Positions 16,377 to 64,000 of a DNA stretch of 64,000 nucleotides are shown here, piece by piece. Source of the stretch: Antennarius striatus. Its lineage: Eukaryota > Chordata > Actinopteri > Lophiiformes > Antennariidae. The stretch covers positions 21,317,001 to 21,381,000 of the forward strand of contig NC_090779.1 of assembly GCF_040054535.1 (NCBI RefSeq), in the 5' to 3' direction. Positions within the stretch are counted from its first letter, which is position 1, and each line of letters begins with the position of its first letter. The notes beneath the pieces were generated by a model. The model did not search any database. It was not told the origin of the DNA and worked only from the letters and a program-made list of their open reading frames with translations. The position numbers and the translations under genes were made by a program.

Positions 16377-16858
16377 CCTGCAGCGTGATGATATCAAAAC
16401 AAACCAGGGTGTGACTATTCATGCCCTCCATGCAACACCTCCCGCAGTCAGGTTCAAGGCAGACTCACTTAAAACATTCAAAATGTCACAGAAAATAAAT
16501 AAAACATAAATGAATGAAAATAAAATACAATGTACATGAAAGAAAACCTACAATTTATGAACTTAACAGAGGACACTAAACACCTCTGCACATACCTGCA
16601 GCGTGATGATATTAAAATAAACCAGGGTGTGACTATTCATGCCCTCCATGCAACACCTAACACAAGGGCGAAATATGTTAAGTTGCATTAAAAAGGAGAG
16701 AACAGTTAATAGATTACATTCCACAACAGAAAACACCATAAACATGTTACCGAACAACATTACTTTTCATTATTGCAAGACATTAAAACTTGTAACTAAA
16801 ACTTTTTCTGGACAGCCGCTCGATGCACGTATACCTGCCGCAGTCAGGTTCAAGGCAG
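16377..16858. repeat. Local duplication of a 64-base unit plus a 21-base flank
   Basis: Positions 16377-16440 and 16595-16658 match with about two mismatches in 64 bases, both beginning CCTGCAGCGTGATGATAT. In the first copy the unit is followed directly by CCGCAGTCAGGTTCAAGG (16442). In the second that same string appears only at 16838, after about 180 extra bases. Either the second copy carries an insertion or the first a deletion. It may be a mobile-element fragment; no coding potential was seen. Confidence 0.75.
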
Positions 16859-18014
16859 GCTGACGAGAGTCGGACAGACCAGATGTTACGGACATCACTT
16901 CCTTTATTCTTCAAAATAAAGGTGCTGACGGTAAAGCGCAAAAAGGAAATACAAAATGTAAAACTGAGATAAATAAGTTCACATCCTCAAAAGAAATAAA
17001 AACTCTATGAAATTAAAATGTTATTATGGCCAGGTAAATTTATTACCCCACCATTTTCACCATCCTGATTTTATTTCCCAATGAGGAGCTAAATGTCCCT
17101 TGAAGAGCAAACTGTCAGTGACTTGTCACAGTTCTCACTCTTTTTGCCGCTTTAATCATAATTTATTTACATTTCTTTGTGTAAGACTTTAAAGTGACAA
17201 ACGGGATTGTGGCAGCATGTAAAAGCCGTTTGACCTTTTTGTTTTCATGTTTGTCCTTGGTTTACTTCAGCAGGATCCCAAAAGGGTCTCTTCATAATAA
17301 GCTTGTTTGGACCCCCTTTGAAACCCACTGACAGTCAAATTCAATTAAAACATGATGCCAACATCCTGACAAACACTCCCTACCACTCTAAGAGAAACGC
17401 TGGCTTTCAAAGTCAATTGCGCCCGATGTGAAGAGCCTGCCTTCGTGTCCGTGTCTGGAGCCTTTTCACGTGCTAAAATAAGAGTTTTCCCCTCTTTCCC
17501 TGAGTCGACATGAGCAAAGTGATCGCTGTGAAAGCCCCAGAGAGAGCCTCCATTGGATGACTGGCAGCCCCGGGTCTTGTGTCTGCGTGACACTATGGGC
17601 CACTACAAAGGGCCGTCCTTTCTCTCCACTGCAGAATAACAGGGACAGAAAAGAAAAGAGGTGGTGCATGATGAGGAGGAGGTGGGGGATTTTAAAGGAA
17701 AAAAAATAAAAGGGGGGAGTCTGGCTTTTGAAACCAACCCGGCGCAGATGTACAGGGCAGGAGGATTAGGCAGCGGGTGTTGATGACATTCACCCGGCTC
17801 CACTCTCCATCTCCGTTGTGGCCCTTTGTGGCTCCCAGCAGCCTCGGGGTGGTAAGCTGCCGGTCAGCATGCCAAAGGTGTTCAATATACACCCAACAAT
17901 GGTGGAGCAGCCCCCCCACCCCCCCACAGCCTGTTCCACAAACATTCAGCTTCCATCTCACCCCCTCCTCACCCGCTGCAGCTCAACACTGAGATGATGT
18001 GATAAGCAAGCTAA

Positions 18015-18058
18015 CAGATAGATAGATTGATACTTTATTAATCCCGGAGGAAATTGTA
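18015..18058. repeat. Teleost retroposon tail-like repeat (GATA plus TTTATTAATCCC motif)
   Basis: A short GATAGATA run leads into ACTTTATTAATCCCGGAGG and AAATT. This string is familiar as a very common dispersed motif in teleost genomes, apparently a non-LTR element end. The element family is not assigned here. Confidence 0.5.
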
Positions 18059-21000
18059 CAAATGTCACACTTCTGATCAGGGACAGTGTTTGTTGTTGTT
18101 GTTTGTGTTTATGCTTCAGAACAACACCCCCGTCCCCAATGGGAGGATCAGAATTGTTGGAAAGTACTTTTACAAACCAAGTACTGTTTAGTGTTGGGTG
18201 TGTTGGGTTGGGGGTGTTGGGTATGTAAGGTATAAGTCTAGAGAATTAATTCGACATACTTTGTTAGGTGACGCCAATCAAGTCAGCGTCTGATTGGTCC
18301 GTTGGTGTGGACCTCCTGGCTCCTCTGCTCCATTTGATTTCAATTCAAAGAATCATTTTGCAGAAGTTTCAGTGAAAAAAAACGACTCTGATTTAGTCAT
18401 TTTAGTTACTTCAAATATGGAATTTAGGGCAAACTGAGTATGAAACCTCATTCTGAAGTCACCAGCATCCAGTAAACAGCATCTTTGTCTAAAACCTCTT
18501 CGAGGAGGAGGACCGCCGGACTCCTGTTAAATTGTCCCAGCATCATTTTCAATGGTTCCTACAAACGAGATCCTCACACATCATCCTAATACATCACCCA
18601 GTGGTGAAAGAGAAGCAGAGCGACAAGCACATATTCTCAAAGTGTATTGTGAAGAGGAATGCCATTGAATTTGGGTGTTTTTTTCATGCACCAGCCTCTT
18701 TTGTGTGCAGGCTAAGGAAGTCCATTGTGCGGTCAGACACCCTGAGAAAGGGGGCGAGCTTGGAGCCGTTGTCTGCCGGTGCTTCTGCAGAGCACCAGGC
18801 CTGAAAAGACCTGAAAGAAGCTCTGCCGTCGGAAGCAGCCGGCCCAAACCCAGAGACAATGCCGATGGGCAACTTTGAAGACCAGCAACAATTAAAAATG
18901 CAGCTTCACTATATTAATTATGCATTCACGCTTTTGTCTTGTTTTCTTTTGGGGGTTTTTATGGGTGGTGGTGGTGGGGGAATAAGGGAGCTATGAGGTT
19001 TAAAATTCAACAGGTCAGAGACAGAAAGCGATTAAAGTGAAAACACATCTAGAGGATAGTAATTAGTCCGACATGTGAGTGATGGATGAGGTTCAAGGGA
19101 TTAAAAGTAAGATCTGAAATGACATTCAAATTCTAGTCCTGTATATTCCTAAAACCAGACTTCATGCTTTCAATAAGAAAACTGGCAGATAAAAAATGCT
19201 GAATCAAAAAAAAAAAAAAAAGATCTGCAGACTTCTGCAGAAGTCATGGTTTGATTTTGCTGAACATGTTGCTAGGAAACCCTGAGTTACGGCTCTTTTC
19301 AAGGCCTTTCTCCTCTCTCCTCCCTCGTTTGCCGGTGGGACACACATAGAGCAGCTTCCTGAAAGCACTGAGGTGACTTTCTGCTGGCTGGCGGCTCTGT
19401 CTGGTGGCTCTGTTGAAATCAAAGTCGCCAGCAAATGGCTCCATTCGGAGCGGTGGAAAGGTTTATTCAGAAAAAGCCAAGACGGCTCTGAAATATCACT
19501 CCGTTTGGGAGGAATTCATGACGTGTTTACACCCAAATCGGTCACGCCAAGAACGGAGGAACGTGGAATCACAGGGTCTGATGCCCGACAGAGTCTGGAC
19601 ATGAATTTGTTTGCGTTTCAAATCATCCTTCATCCCAGATCCGGAATACTGGGAGGTCAAATTGACCTTCCTCAGGCCCTGACCCCCGCACCTGTGTGGC
19701 ATTACATCAGTCCAGTCCACTCATGTAAAAGCAGCATGACGGGAAGCAGACGGAGAAGAGAATGTGAACTGAGAGGTCAGCAGGAAAACAGGTTTCTGTG
19801 TCACTCTGAAAAATACCGGAGATCAATTCTAATTAGCTTTTGGCGGTTTGTGGATGCAGCAAACAAATCAAGTGAAGCAGATGGAGTTTGACTTTCAGAC
19901 AAACTGTCCTCTCTGTGTTTACTATGGACCAACCATGCAATTGTGTAATTTAATACATGCATAGTCCTGCAAAGTCATGCAATATTCAGTACCTCTGGTA
20001 AATCCGCAGCATTTTTTTAAATAAATAAATAAATGGGGAGACTCTATCAGCAACTTTTTTTCCGTTACTGTCTTTTCTATCAGTCACCTGGAGGCACAGG
20101 ATGAGGCAGACATTAAAGGTAAACAGATTTTGAAGGATGCAAAATAAGTGATAATCATCAAAGGTTAAATTCTGGATTTATTTCTTTGCTAACAACTACT
20201 TATTGTTGTAAATGGTGGAGAAAAGGAAAAGGTTAAGTTAAATTTATACTCTATACTGCTTTCATACCTCTACTGGATTCAAGAAAGCTCTTACTGACTT
20301 ATATTTAGATTGTAACACCTAATAAAGTCATAAATAAGTCCAGCTCCCCAGCGACTATATAAAAATCCGGTTTGCCACCAGAAGTGTTTTGGCAAACAGA
20401 ACGTCCTAATCTGGATTTATGCTTTTTTCAAAGTGACAAAATGACTTCGGGCTGCCACAGTTTCTCTCCCACCAGATTCAACTCAGCAGTCGCGATGGTG
20501 TGCGGCAGGGGTCGGAGGTCACGTGTGTTGGCAGTGCTTAACTCGCCATGTGTTTCAAATACAAGCAGGCCTGCATGAATGAGTGGCTGAATGCAAAGCT
20601 CATTAGTGCTGCAGGAGACAGTACGAGGAGAGTCAGGAGAGACTGTATAGCTGAAGTGAATGTAGAAGTGTCTCAACACATTCATGCCTCTTTATTAAGG
20701 TGATCTGTGACCCTGTCTGTCCCAGAATAGAAAGTTTTCCCATTGTGTGTGTGTGTGACTGTGAGTGTGTGGTGGTGCCGGCTGAAACAGGGAATATTGG
20801 ACCTCTTCTATTATAAAAGGGAACTTGTTATCAGTTGAGAGACCACTTAGTGCTCTTATACTCTCGTCAGTGTGCGGATAAAAGTGAATTGGACCTGCTG
20901 TTTTCTGAAGCCTCCTCCACTGGAGAGGAGCATTTTGTTTTGCCGCTGGTATGTAGAGAGCAGCCTGGACGCACAAAGACGCCGGTAATAACAGTTAATC

Positions 21001-21788
21001 TTTGCAAAGGTTCAATGGCTGCCAACCAACCAGTCGGCCTCGATGCAAAGTCTGACCAACAATGGCGACCGACATCAAAGTGGACGGAGCACAGAGCGGC
21101 CGGTTCCCATCACCTAAATCAACAAGGCCTTAGCAGAAAGTAAACACGCTGGGTTAAAAGAGGCAGTAACAGGAAGTTAAAGAACGCTGGTTACGACTCC
21201 TAAATGCGCTACAACAGACATCTATTTCCACCTTCATTTGACATCCAACTAGAAAGCAATCAGAGGTCGCAGACGTGCGCTAACGGCATCGTCGCTAAAC
21301 CCCGAACGACTGATCTGTCGCATCAGAATCTCTCCATCAGCGTTCAGGCCGGAAGAAGAAGCAGATATAGTGTTTTTGTTTATATGCGTGTTTTTATCGG
21401 GAGCAGAAGAGCTCCAGCTGCAACACATCCTCACAACCTCCCAGTCACTCCCTCAGAACTGGATCTGGTTCCAGCTGCGCCAAGCAGTGGAGCATCATGG
21501 GTCATCGTGACCTGTTATTATATTCCTGATCGATACTCAGATCAATGCATTTGTTAATCATAAAGTGGCTGAGCTGTTAACTGTTTAACAGGAAGCAGAT
21601 GTGACCCCGCCTCTCTGAGCGCGCTCAGTGAACTTGACCCCTGGATTGGACCAGCCCTCGGTGATGTGACAGAATCGCTGAGTTGGTTCGATGATGATGC
21701 CCAGAGGGCCCTGAACCAGCTCCACAGCTCTGACCTCTGACCTCTTTGCTAGTGTGGGTGGGGTCATATATTATGTAGCAGTGTGTGT

Positions 21789-21803
21789 GGGGGGGGGGGG
21801 GGG
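21789..21803. repeat. Poly-G run of 15
   Basis: Fifteen consecutive G follow a short GT run. It could form a G-quadruplex, and its length in the assembly may be unreliable. Confidence 0.85.
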
Positions 21804-21940
21804 TAATGGTGATAGGGGAGGTTTTAATGACACCCAGTCTGTTCTGTATAACATGACCTCATTACCTCAATCCAAGTACTGGTGTGGGGGATTATCCTCA
21901 ATATGACAACATGTTCCACCAGTGTTGTTAATGGTCTGAA

Positions 21941-22001
21941 CCCATCCATCCATCCATCCATCCATCCATCCATCCATCCATCCATCCATCCATCCATCCA
22001 T
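21941..22001. repeat. (CATC)n microsatellite
   Basis: About 15 perfect tetranucleotide units. Such arrays often mark the end of dispersed teleost repeats, but no adjoining element is clear here. Confidence 0.93.
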
Positions 22002-22624
22002 TACCCTTCAGCTCTTTGACACTACAGTCCAGATAGAGCATCAAATGATGATATTTATACAAACATCTAAACATCCAACCATCCACTTGGACTCTTTTCT
22101 GTGTTTTCTTATATCTGATTCTAAGTGTTCTTTGTGTGTGTGAGTGTGTCGACACACACATTAACCTGAGGCCGGACAGAACTGAAGAGCTCTTTGTCAA
22201 ACAAGGGTTAAAAACTTATCAACAAAAAAAAAACCTGGATGTGCTTATCTGATGTCCTGAAAAACACCATGGGAACCATCCCCTGGGGGAATTTGTTGTT
22301 GTCCGTCCGTCTCAATGGCCGCTGCATTTTCCCACGGAACATCATCCGAGGGTGGAACCTGTGTGTGGATTTAAAAAGGGTGTTTCCTGATGCTTTTTCT
22401 ACCTCTGTAGAAGGAAACGTATTATCGCTTACAGAGCATTTCTTGAGCTTGTGATGACGCAGACATGGAGGAGCTGCTTTTGTGTCGTCGGCCTGAAGGT
22501 CAAAAATATTGATGCCTACCTGAAGGAATAGGTAATAAATAAACACCAATAAACAAACGTTTTGATCCAACTATGCTCACGTTGGTTTGGACAAATGAAA
22601 CTAAACCACTAATTTAAAAAATAA

Positions 22625-22960
22625 AAAGCTTGTTGTTTGTTTGTTTGTTTGTTTGTTTGTCCGCAGGATTAGACAAACCGTTTGGTTTTTATGAAACTGT
22701 AAATCAGATGTACTCGTAGAAAGAATCTGGTGTACTATATTTTACTTTCTGTTTATTTTATTCAGTTTTAAACTGTGATTATTTAATTTCTTTAAATTTC
22801 TAACAGTTCCTCATAAACCACTTGATGGATTTTCATGAAACTTTGATGAAGACTTTGTCTTGTTCCAAAGAAGGAACAGTCTAGAGAATTTTGATGCACA
22901 CATTCTTTTGTATTTTTTCTGATCTTCAACTCAAATCGCGCTGTGTTTAACATTCTTTGT
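22625..22960. repeat. Degenerate teleost dispersed repeat
   Basis: A (GTTT)n run at 22631-22660 leads into CCGCAGGATTAGACAAACCG. Phrases of the type GATGGATTTTCATGAAACTT and AATTTTGATGCA follow near 22826-22900. The order and wording are familiar from a common fish interspersed repeat (tetranucleotide run, GCAGGATTA, ATGAAACTT, TTTTGGTGC). The copy is old and carries no open frame. Confidence 0.45.
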
Positions 22961-23620
22961 TCTTTTTTAATTTGATTAAAAGGAATAATTCAATGTGCCA
23001 GACATCTGATTAAAATGGAATAGGGACTTTACTGTGTCACCATTAACTGTGGGTTTGTTTCCCTCCAGAGGTCACTTCAGGTCACAGGTTCATGTTGGAG
23101 AGAAAAAAATCTCTCATCTTGAGTTTGAAAGTTGGGGAAAGCTCACAAAAAAAATGAACGGGAGCTCTGTGGGAGTACAACTAATTTTATTTGCCCCCTT
23201 GGAAACACTCAAACTAACAAGTGAAAAGCAGTTTCTGCATAAATTAAAGATAATCCAGAGTAAATTATGCAAATATATTCACTCAGATAAAGGAGGGGGT
23301 GGTGTGGTCGTTTATTGTGAGGTTAAAAAAAAATCTGAGCCAGTGGTTTAGGGCTGAACTCAGGCAAACTTTACTGTGAGCAAACACGATGGCCATGTTT
23401 CATCATTTGTGACTCGCTGAGAGGTCGGGATGAAGCGCCGGTTGTCAACCTGAAATAATAATTCCAGTCAGCAGGAGAAAAATGTCCACCTCATTAAGTG
23501 TGGAGGAATTCGTTCTTTCCAAGCAGCAACATGTTCTCCTCACTTCCATGGAAATAAATAAGTAGAGCCTCAAGAGATTTTGGCAGGGATGATCCAGTCA
23601 AACATTTTCTGAACAAATCA

Positions 23621-23660
23621 GTTGTTTGTTTGTTTGTTTGTTTGTTTGTTTGTTTGTTTA
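23621..23660. repeat. (GTTT)n microsatellite
   Basis: About ten GTTT units, perfect apart from the first unit. Confidence 0.9.
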
Positions 23661-24683
23661 AACTCCAGCTCAGCTCTCAGAATTAAGACTCAACATTGAT
23701 GCACTTCAGTTCTGATCCAAAATGAATCCTAGCACAAGAACTGAACCTTAGTACAGAATATTACAGAAGCTATTATTTGAATTGTTCTGTCAAATTTCTC
23801 AAAACATATTAAAGAGACAAAATAAAATTGAATTTAAAAAAATCATTTTAGGAATATTTCAGGATCATTGTTTGCTTTTTATCCTGTTCATTCCTCATCC
23901 TCTGAGATAAATTTTTTTAACAAAGAATACTTCTGTCAAATCTTCAAAATGAAATTTTTGAAAAAAAATTGTGAAATATGTGATTTCTGGGTCACTGCTG
24001 ATGTTTCGGTCTCCGTTCCAGTGTGAGAGGTGGAAGTGTCTCTCAGGGGTCAGGAGGTCGGAGGCCTGTGAACTCCACCACACACACTTAAAAACAAAAA
24101 GACACTCCTCTCAGACTCAATTACTTTGTGTGTTGTGTTAATCACTCCCTGCTGCTCCTCACCTTTAGGGAACTACGAAGGAAGAATGACGGATGACGAT
24201 GACGTCTTCATGAGTTTTATTTAAAGGTCTCAGATAGATTTGGTCAAAATACGTGAGGAAAGATGAGGATGAATCATGGGTACACACTTCAATTTTTTTT
24301 TTCATCTTTGAGAGAAATAAATAATGCTGGAACACATCCTCCCACACCCGGAGGTCTGTCTGCAATACTGACAGACTGGAGCTGGAGAAATGTCCTCAGA
24401 CATCAGTGAGAAACTAGACAGAAGAACATTTGTCAAAATCTGAGCAGTTTGCTGTTTAAAATAACAATTACACAGAGTTGAGATGAGTGAAACAGGCCTC
24501 AAGAATCAGCCGCTGCTTCTGGATCTGCCTAAAAATGTTATCGCAGACTGAGGTTGTTTCCCATGCATTCAACAGAAAGAAAGGTGTGATCACATGACCC
24601 TATTAAAGGTGTGAAGCCAAGGCCAGCAGCTGCTACGTGACGCAACACTGACCCACGACCAAAATGGAGCCAAAACTGTGTTC

Positions 24684-24702
24684 TTGTGTGTGTGTGTGTG
24701 TG
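24684..24702. repeat. Short (TG)n microsatellite upstream of ptprz1
   Basis: About nine TG units roughly 330 bases upstream of the ptprz1 CpG-rich leader. Confidence 0.85.
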
Positions 24703-25029
24703 TTAATTTACAATTTTATAAAAGTAGTTATGAAAGGCATTAATATCAACATATAAAATGCCACAGCTCATGTTTTGAGTGCCTACATTTAAATAAGTAC
24801 ACAAAGCAAACAGAACCAGAACATTTTTGTAGTCCAGAAATGATGATTTCCCCTGCATTTATTCCTGGTTTTCCTTCATTTTATTTCTCCATGCTTTCAT
24901 CCTCCAACGTTAAATCTATTTAACGTTAAATCTTGGTAACAAAAAAAAAGGTCATCAATAAACGAGTGAATAAATAAATGAAGATAGACGTCTGAGTGCT
25001 TCTACTGTCATCAGTGTAGTCGTTGGATG

Positions 25030-25334
25030 TGTGTCGGAAGTGAGGCCGGTGTGGCCGCGGGCTGTGGGCGGCGCGCAGCGACAGTCTGGCGGCTCCGCGT
25101 CAGTCAGTCACTCGGTGTGGATGACAGCGGACGGAGCGGAGCGGAGCGACGCACCGGGACCCCGGATCCGTATCGTGAATATCAGACATCGAGCCCACGA
25201 CCGACTGACCGAGCAGCAGGACAGGAGCGCAGCAGGATGGAGCTGTGAGCGCAGCGGGCTGACCAGGGACCTGCTCCCCATTAACCTGATCCATCTGTTT
25301 ATTTACCACCCCTGCGAGGTTTTTCCCCCCCAAC
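25030..25334 (+). promoter_or_regulatory. ptprz1 CpG-rich promoter and 5' leader with upstream ORFs
   Basis: G+C and CpG density rise sharply from about 25040 to 25270, then the sequence grades into a leader ending at the ptprz1 start at 25335. No TATA box is evident at a fitting distance, so a CpG-type promoter is likely. Two upstream ATGs are visible. One at 25121 opens a frame that runs past the main start in another frame; one at 25237-25239 makes a three-codon ORF (ATG GAG CTG TGA). Whether they are in the mRNA depends on the unknown start site. Confidence 0.55.
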
Positions 25335-63052
<37,718 letters not shown>

Positions 63053-64000
63053 GTAAGATGCTCTCCTCCTGTTCTCCTATTAAACCGCTGCTGCTCTATG
63101 TTTATTGTCTTGTCTTGGATGCAGCGTTTTTGTTCTTGTGGAAATGTGGCTCTTCAGGATGTTACAGTCGTGGATGTCTTTTAAGAAATGAAGTCGCTCA
63201 CTAGTTTTTTCTTTCTTATATCAACTTTTCACTAAAATGGCATTAAGAATATAAAAACTGGCAATATTAAGATTATAATCTTCCTGTTTTACACATTGAC
63301 TCATACAATGACATCAGCGCCACGCCACGTCCAATTGAGCAAAAGTCCAGGGGCGGTCGTCAATTCACTCTTCGGAATCTGTTGTGCTGTCAGTATTCAT
63401 ATTTTTAATGATTTTAATACCATCTATTTATGAGAAAAAATGCCTTCTGCACCGCAGTAAGGCTGCTTCGGTGTGTTGTATCCATCCCATAATACAGCCA
63501 CAGAAGAAGTGAGGAAATTTCTACCTAAAGCTACATTGTGCGAGTTTTCTTTATGAATTTATGACATTTTTTAGTGTTTGATGATAAACTTTTTACAAAT
63601 CTGAATTCTGCAGCCGTCCACTCTAGTTATGGATTTTACAAAAACTTGCACAAACTGGTTTGACAGAGCTGAAAGAGGAAGTAACTGAAACCTTGAAATG
63701 TATGTGTTCACGTAGACGGTGTGAGCAGAAAGTTCCACATTTTCTGGTTTAAGTTGAAACGTTACAATTAAAATCAAAAACTAAACTGGAGAAGTCTATC
63801 TATAGATCAACTGTTTCCCGTCATAAATATGAATACAGTATTTTCCACACTATAAGACGCACTGGACTGTAAGACACACCTTCGATGAATGAGCCTATTT
63901 TAAAAAGAAATTTCATACATAAGGCACACTGGATTATAAAACGCATCTGAGAACTCATCTTCAATGAAAGGTCTATTTTAAATCTTGTTTTCATATATAA
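63053..64000 (+). other. ptprz1 intron 16, continuing off the window
   Basis: No further ptprz1 exon was found. The last 170 bases look like a dispersed repeat (next entry). Confidence 0.75.
63832..64000. repeat. Teleost dispersed repeat with ACTATAAGACGCAC motif, truncated by window end
   Basis: TATTTTCCACACTATAAGAC, then CTTCGATGAATGAGCCTATT and CATACATAAGGCACACTGGA are followed by a second round, ATTATAAAACGCATC, CTTCAATGAAAGGTCTATTT and CATATATAA, spaced by about 80 bases. This internally tandem, TATAAGGCGCAC-type sequence is common in fish genomes. The family is not assigned. Confidence 0.55.

Larger units (their letters stand above)
15960..25020. other. Intergenic: TRIM promoter to ptprz1 promoter
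   Basis: No exon chain with family similarity was found. The region holds a duplicated 64-base unit (16377-16440 and 16595-16658), teleost dispersed-repeat remnants (18015-18058, 22625-22960), a 15-G run, CATC and GTTT tetranucleotide arrays, and a moderately G+C-rich, repeat-poor block (about 17.2-21.5 kb) with medium open frames that look non-coding. That block is the likeliest place for ptprz1 distal regulatory DNA, but this is a guess. Confidence 0.5.

Noticed and set aside
19373..19891. 172-codon plus-strand open frame upstream of ptprz1
   Set aside because: No recognisable family, no splice-site support, overlapping frames on both strands, and ordinary composition. Most likely a chance frame in non-coding DNA.
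21941..22001. Regular short repeats that might suggest a CRISPR-like array
   Set aside because: Pure tetranucleotide microsatellite with no spacers, in a vertebrate genome.

Overview
This window is vertebrate nuclear DNA, most likely from a percomorph-type teleost fish. The grounds are multi-exon genes with GT-AG introns, many long dinucleotide and tetranucleotide microsatellites, degenerate copies of repeats typical of teleosts, and a single-exon fish TRIM (finTRIM-like) gene. All exon structures below were built by hand from reading frame, splice-site phase and family similarity; no search was run.

Layout. (1) Positions 1-1865, minus strand: the 5' half of a synaptotagmin gene (luminal N-terminus, membrane segment, start of C2A), running off the left edge. 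(2) 6973-12639, minus strand: a complete 14-exon dldh gene for mitochondrial dihydrolipoamide dehydrogenase (508 aa). It has a CpG-rich promoter with a perfect NRF-1 palindrome and a full CRE. (3) 13686-15308, minus strand: an intact 540-aa RING / B-box / coiled-coil / PRY-SPRY protein. It has a probable 5' non-coding exon and an interferon response element just upstream. (4) 15.96-25.0 kb: intergenic DNA with a duplicated repeat unit and teleost repeats. (5) 25335-63052, plus strand: the first 16 coding exons of ptprz1 (receptor tyrosine phosphatase zeta). They cover the signal peptide, a catalytically dead carbonic-anhydrase domain, FN3 domain, one very large mucin-like chondroitin-sulfate exon, membrane segment and juxtamembrane region. 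The two phosphatase domains lie beyond the right edge.

The genes do not form a pathway. dldh is housekeeping energy metabolism; ptprz1 (glial and neuronal adhesion receptor) and the synaptotagmin (membrane trafficking) are typical neural or secretory genes; the TRIM gene looks like a lineage-specific immune gene placed between dldh and ptprz1. I found no wholly new biological system. The points most worth a second look are the interferon-type promoter and overlapping upstream ORF of the TRIM gene, the possible read-through secreted form of ptprz1, its upstream ORFs and 21-nt microexon, the coding minisatellite in the synaptotagmin, and weak or microsatellite-abutted splice donors.
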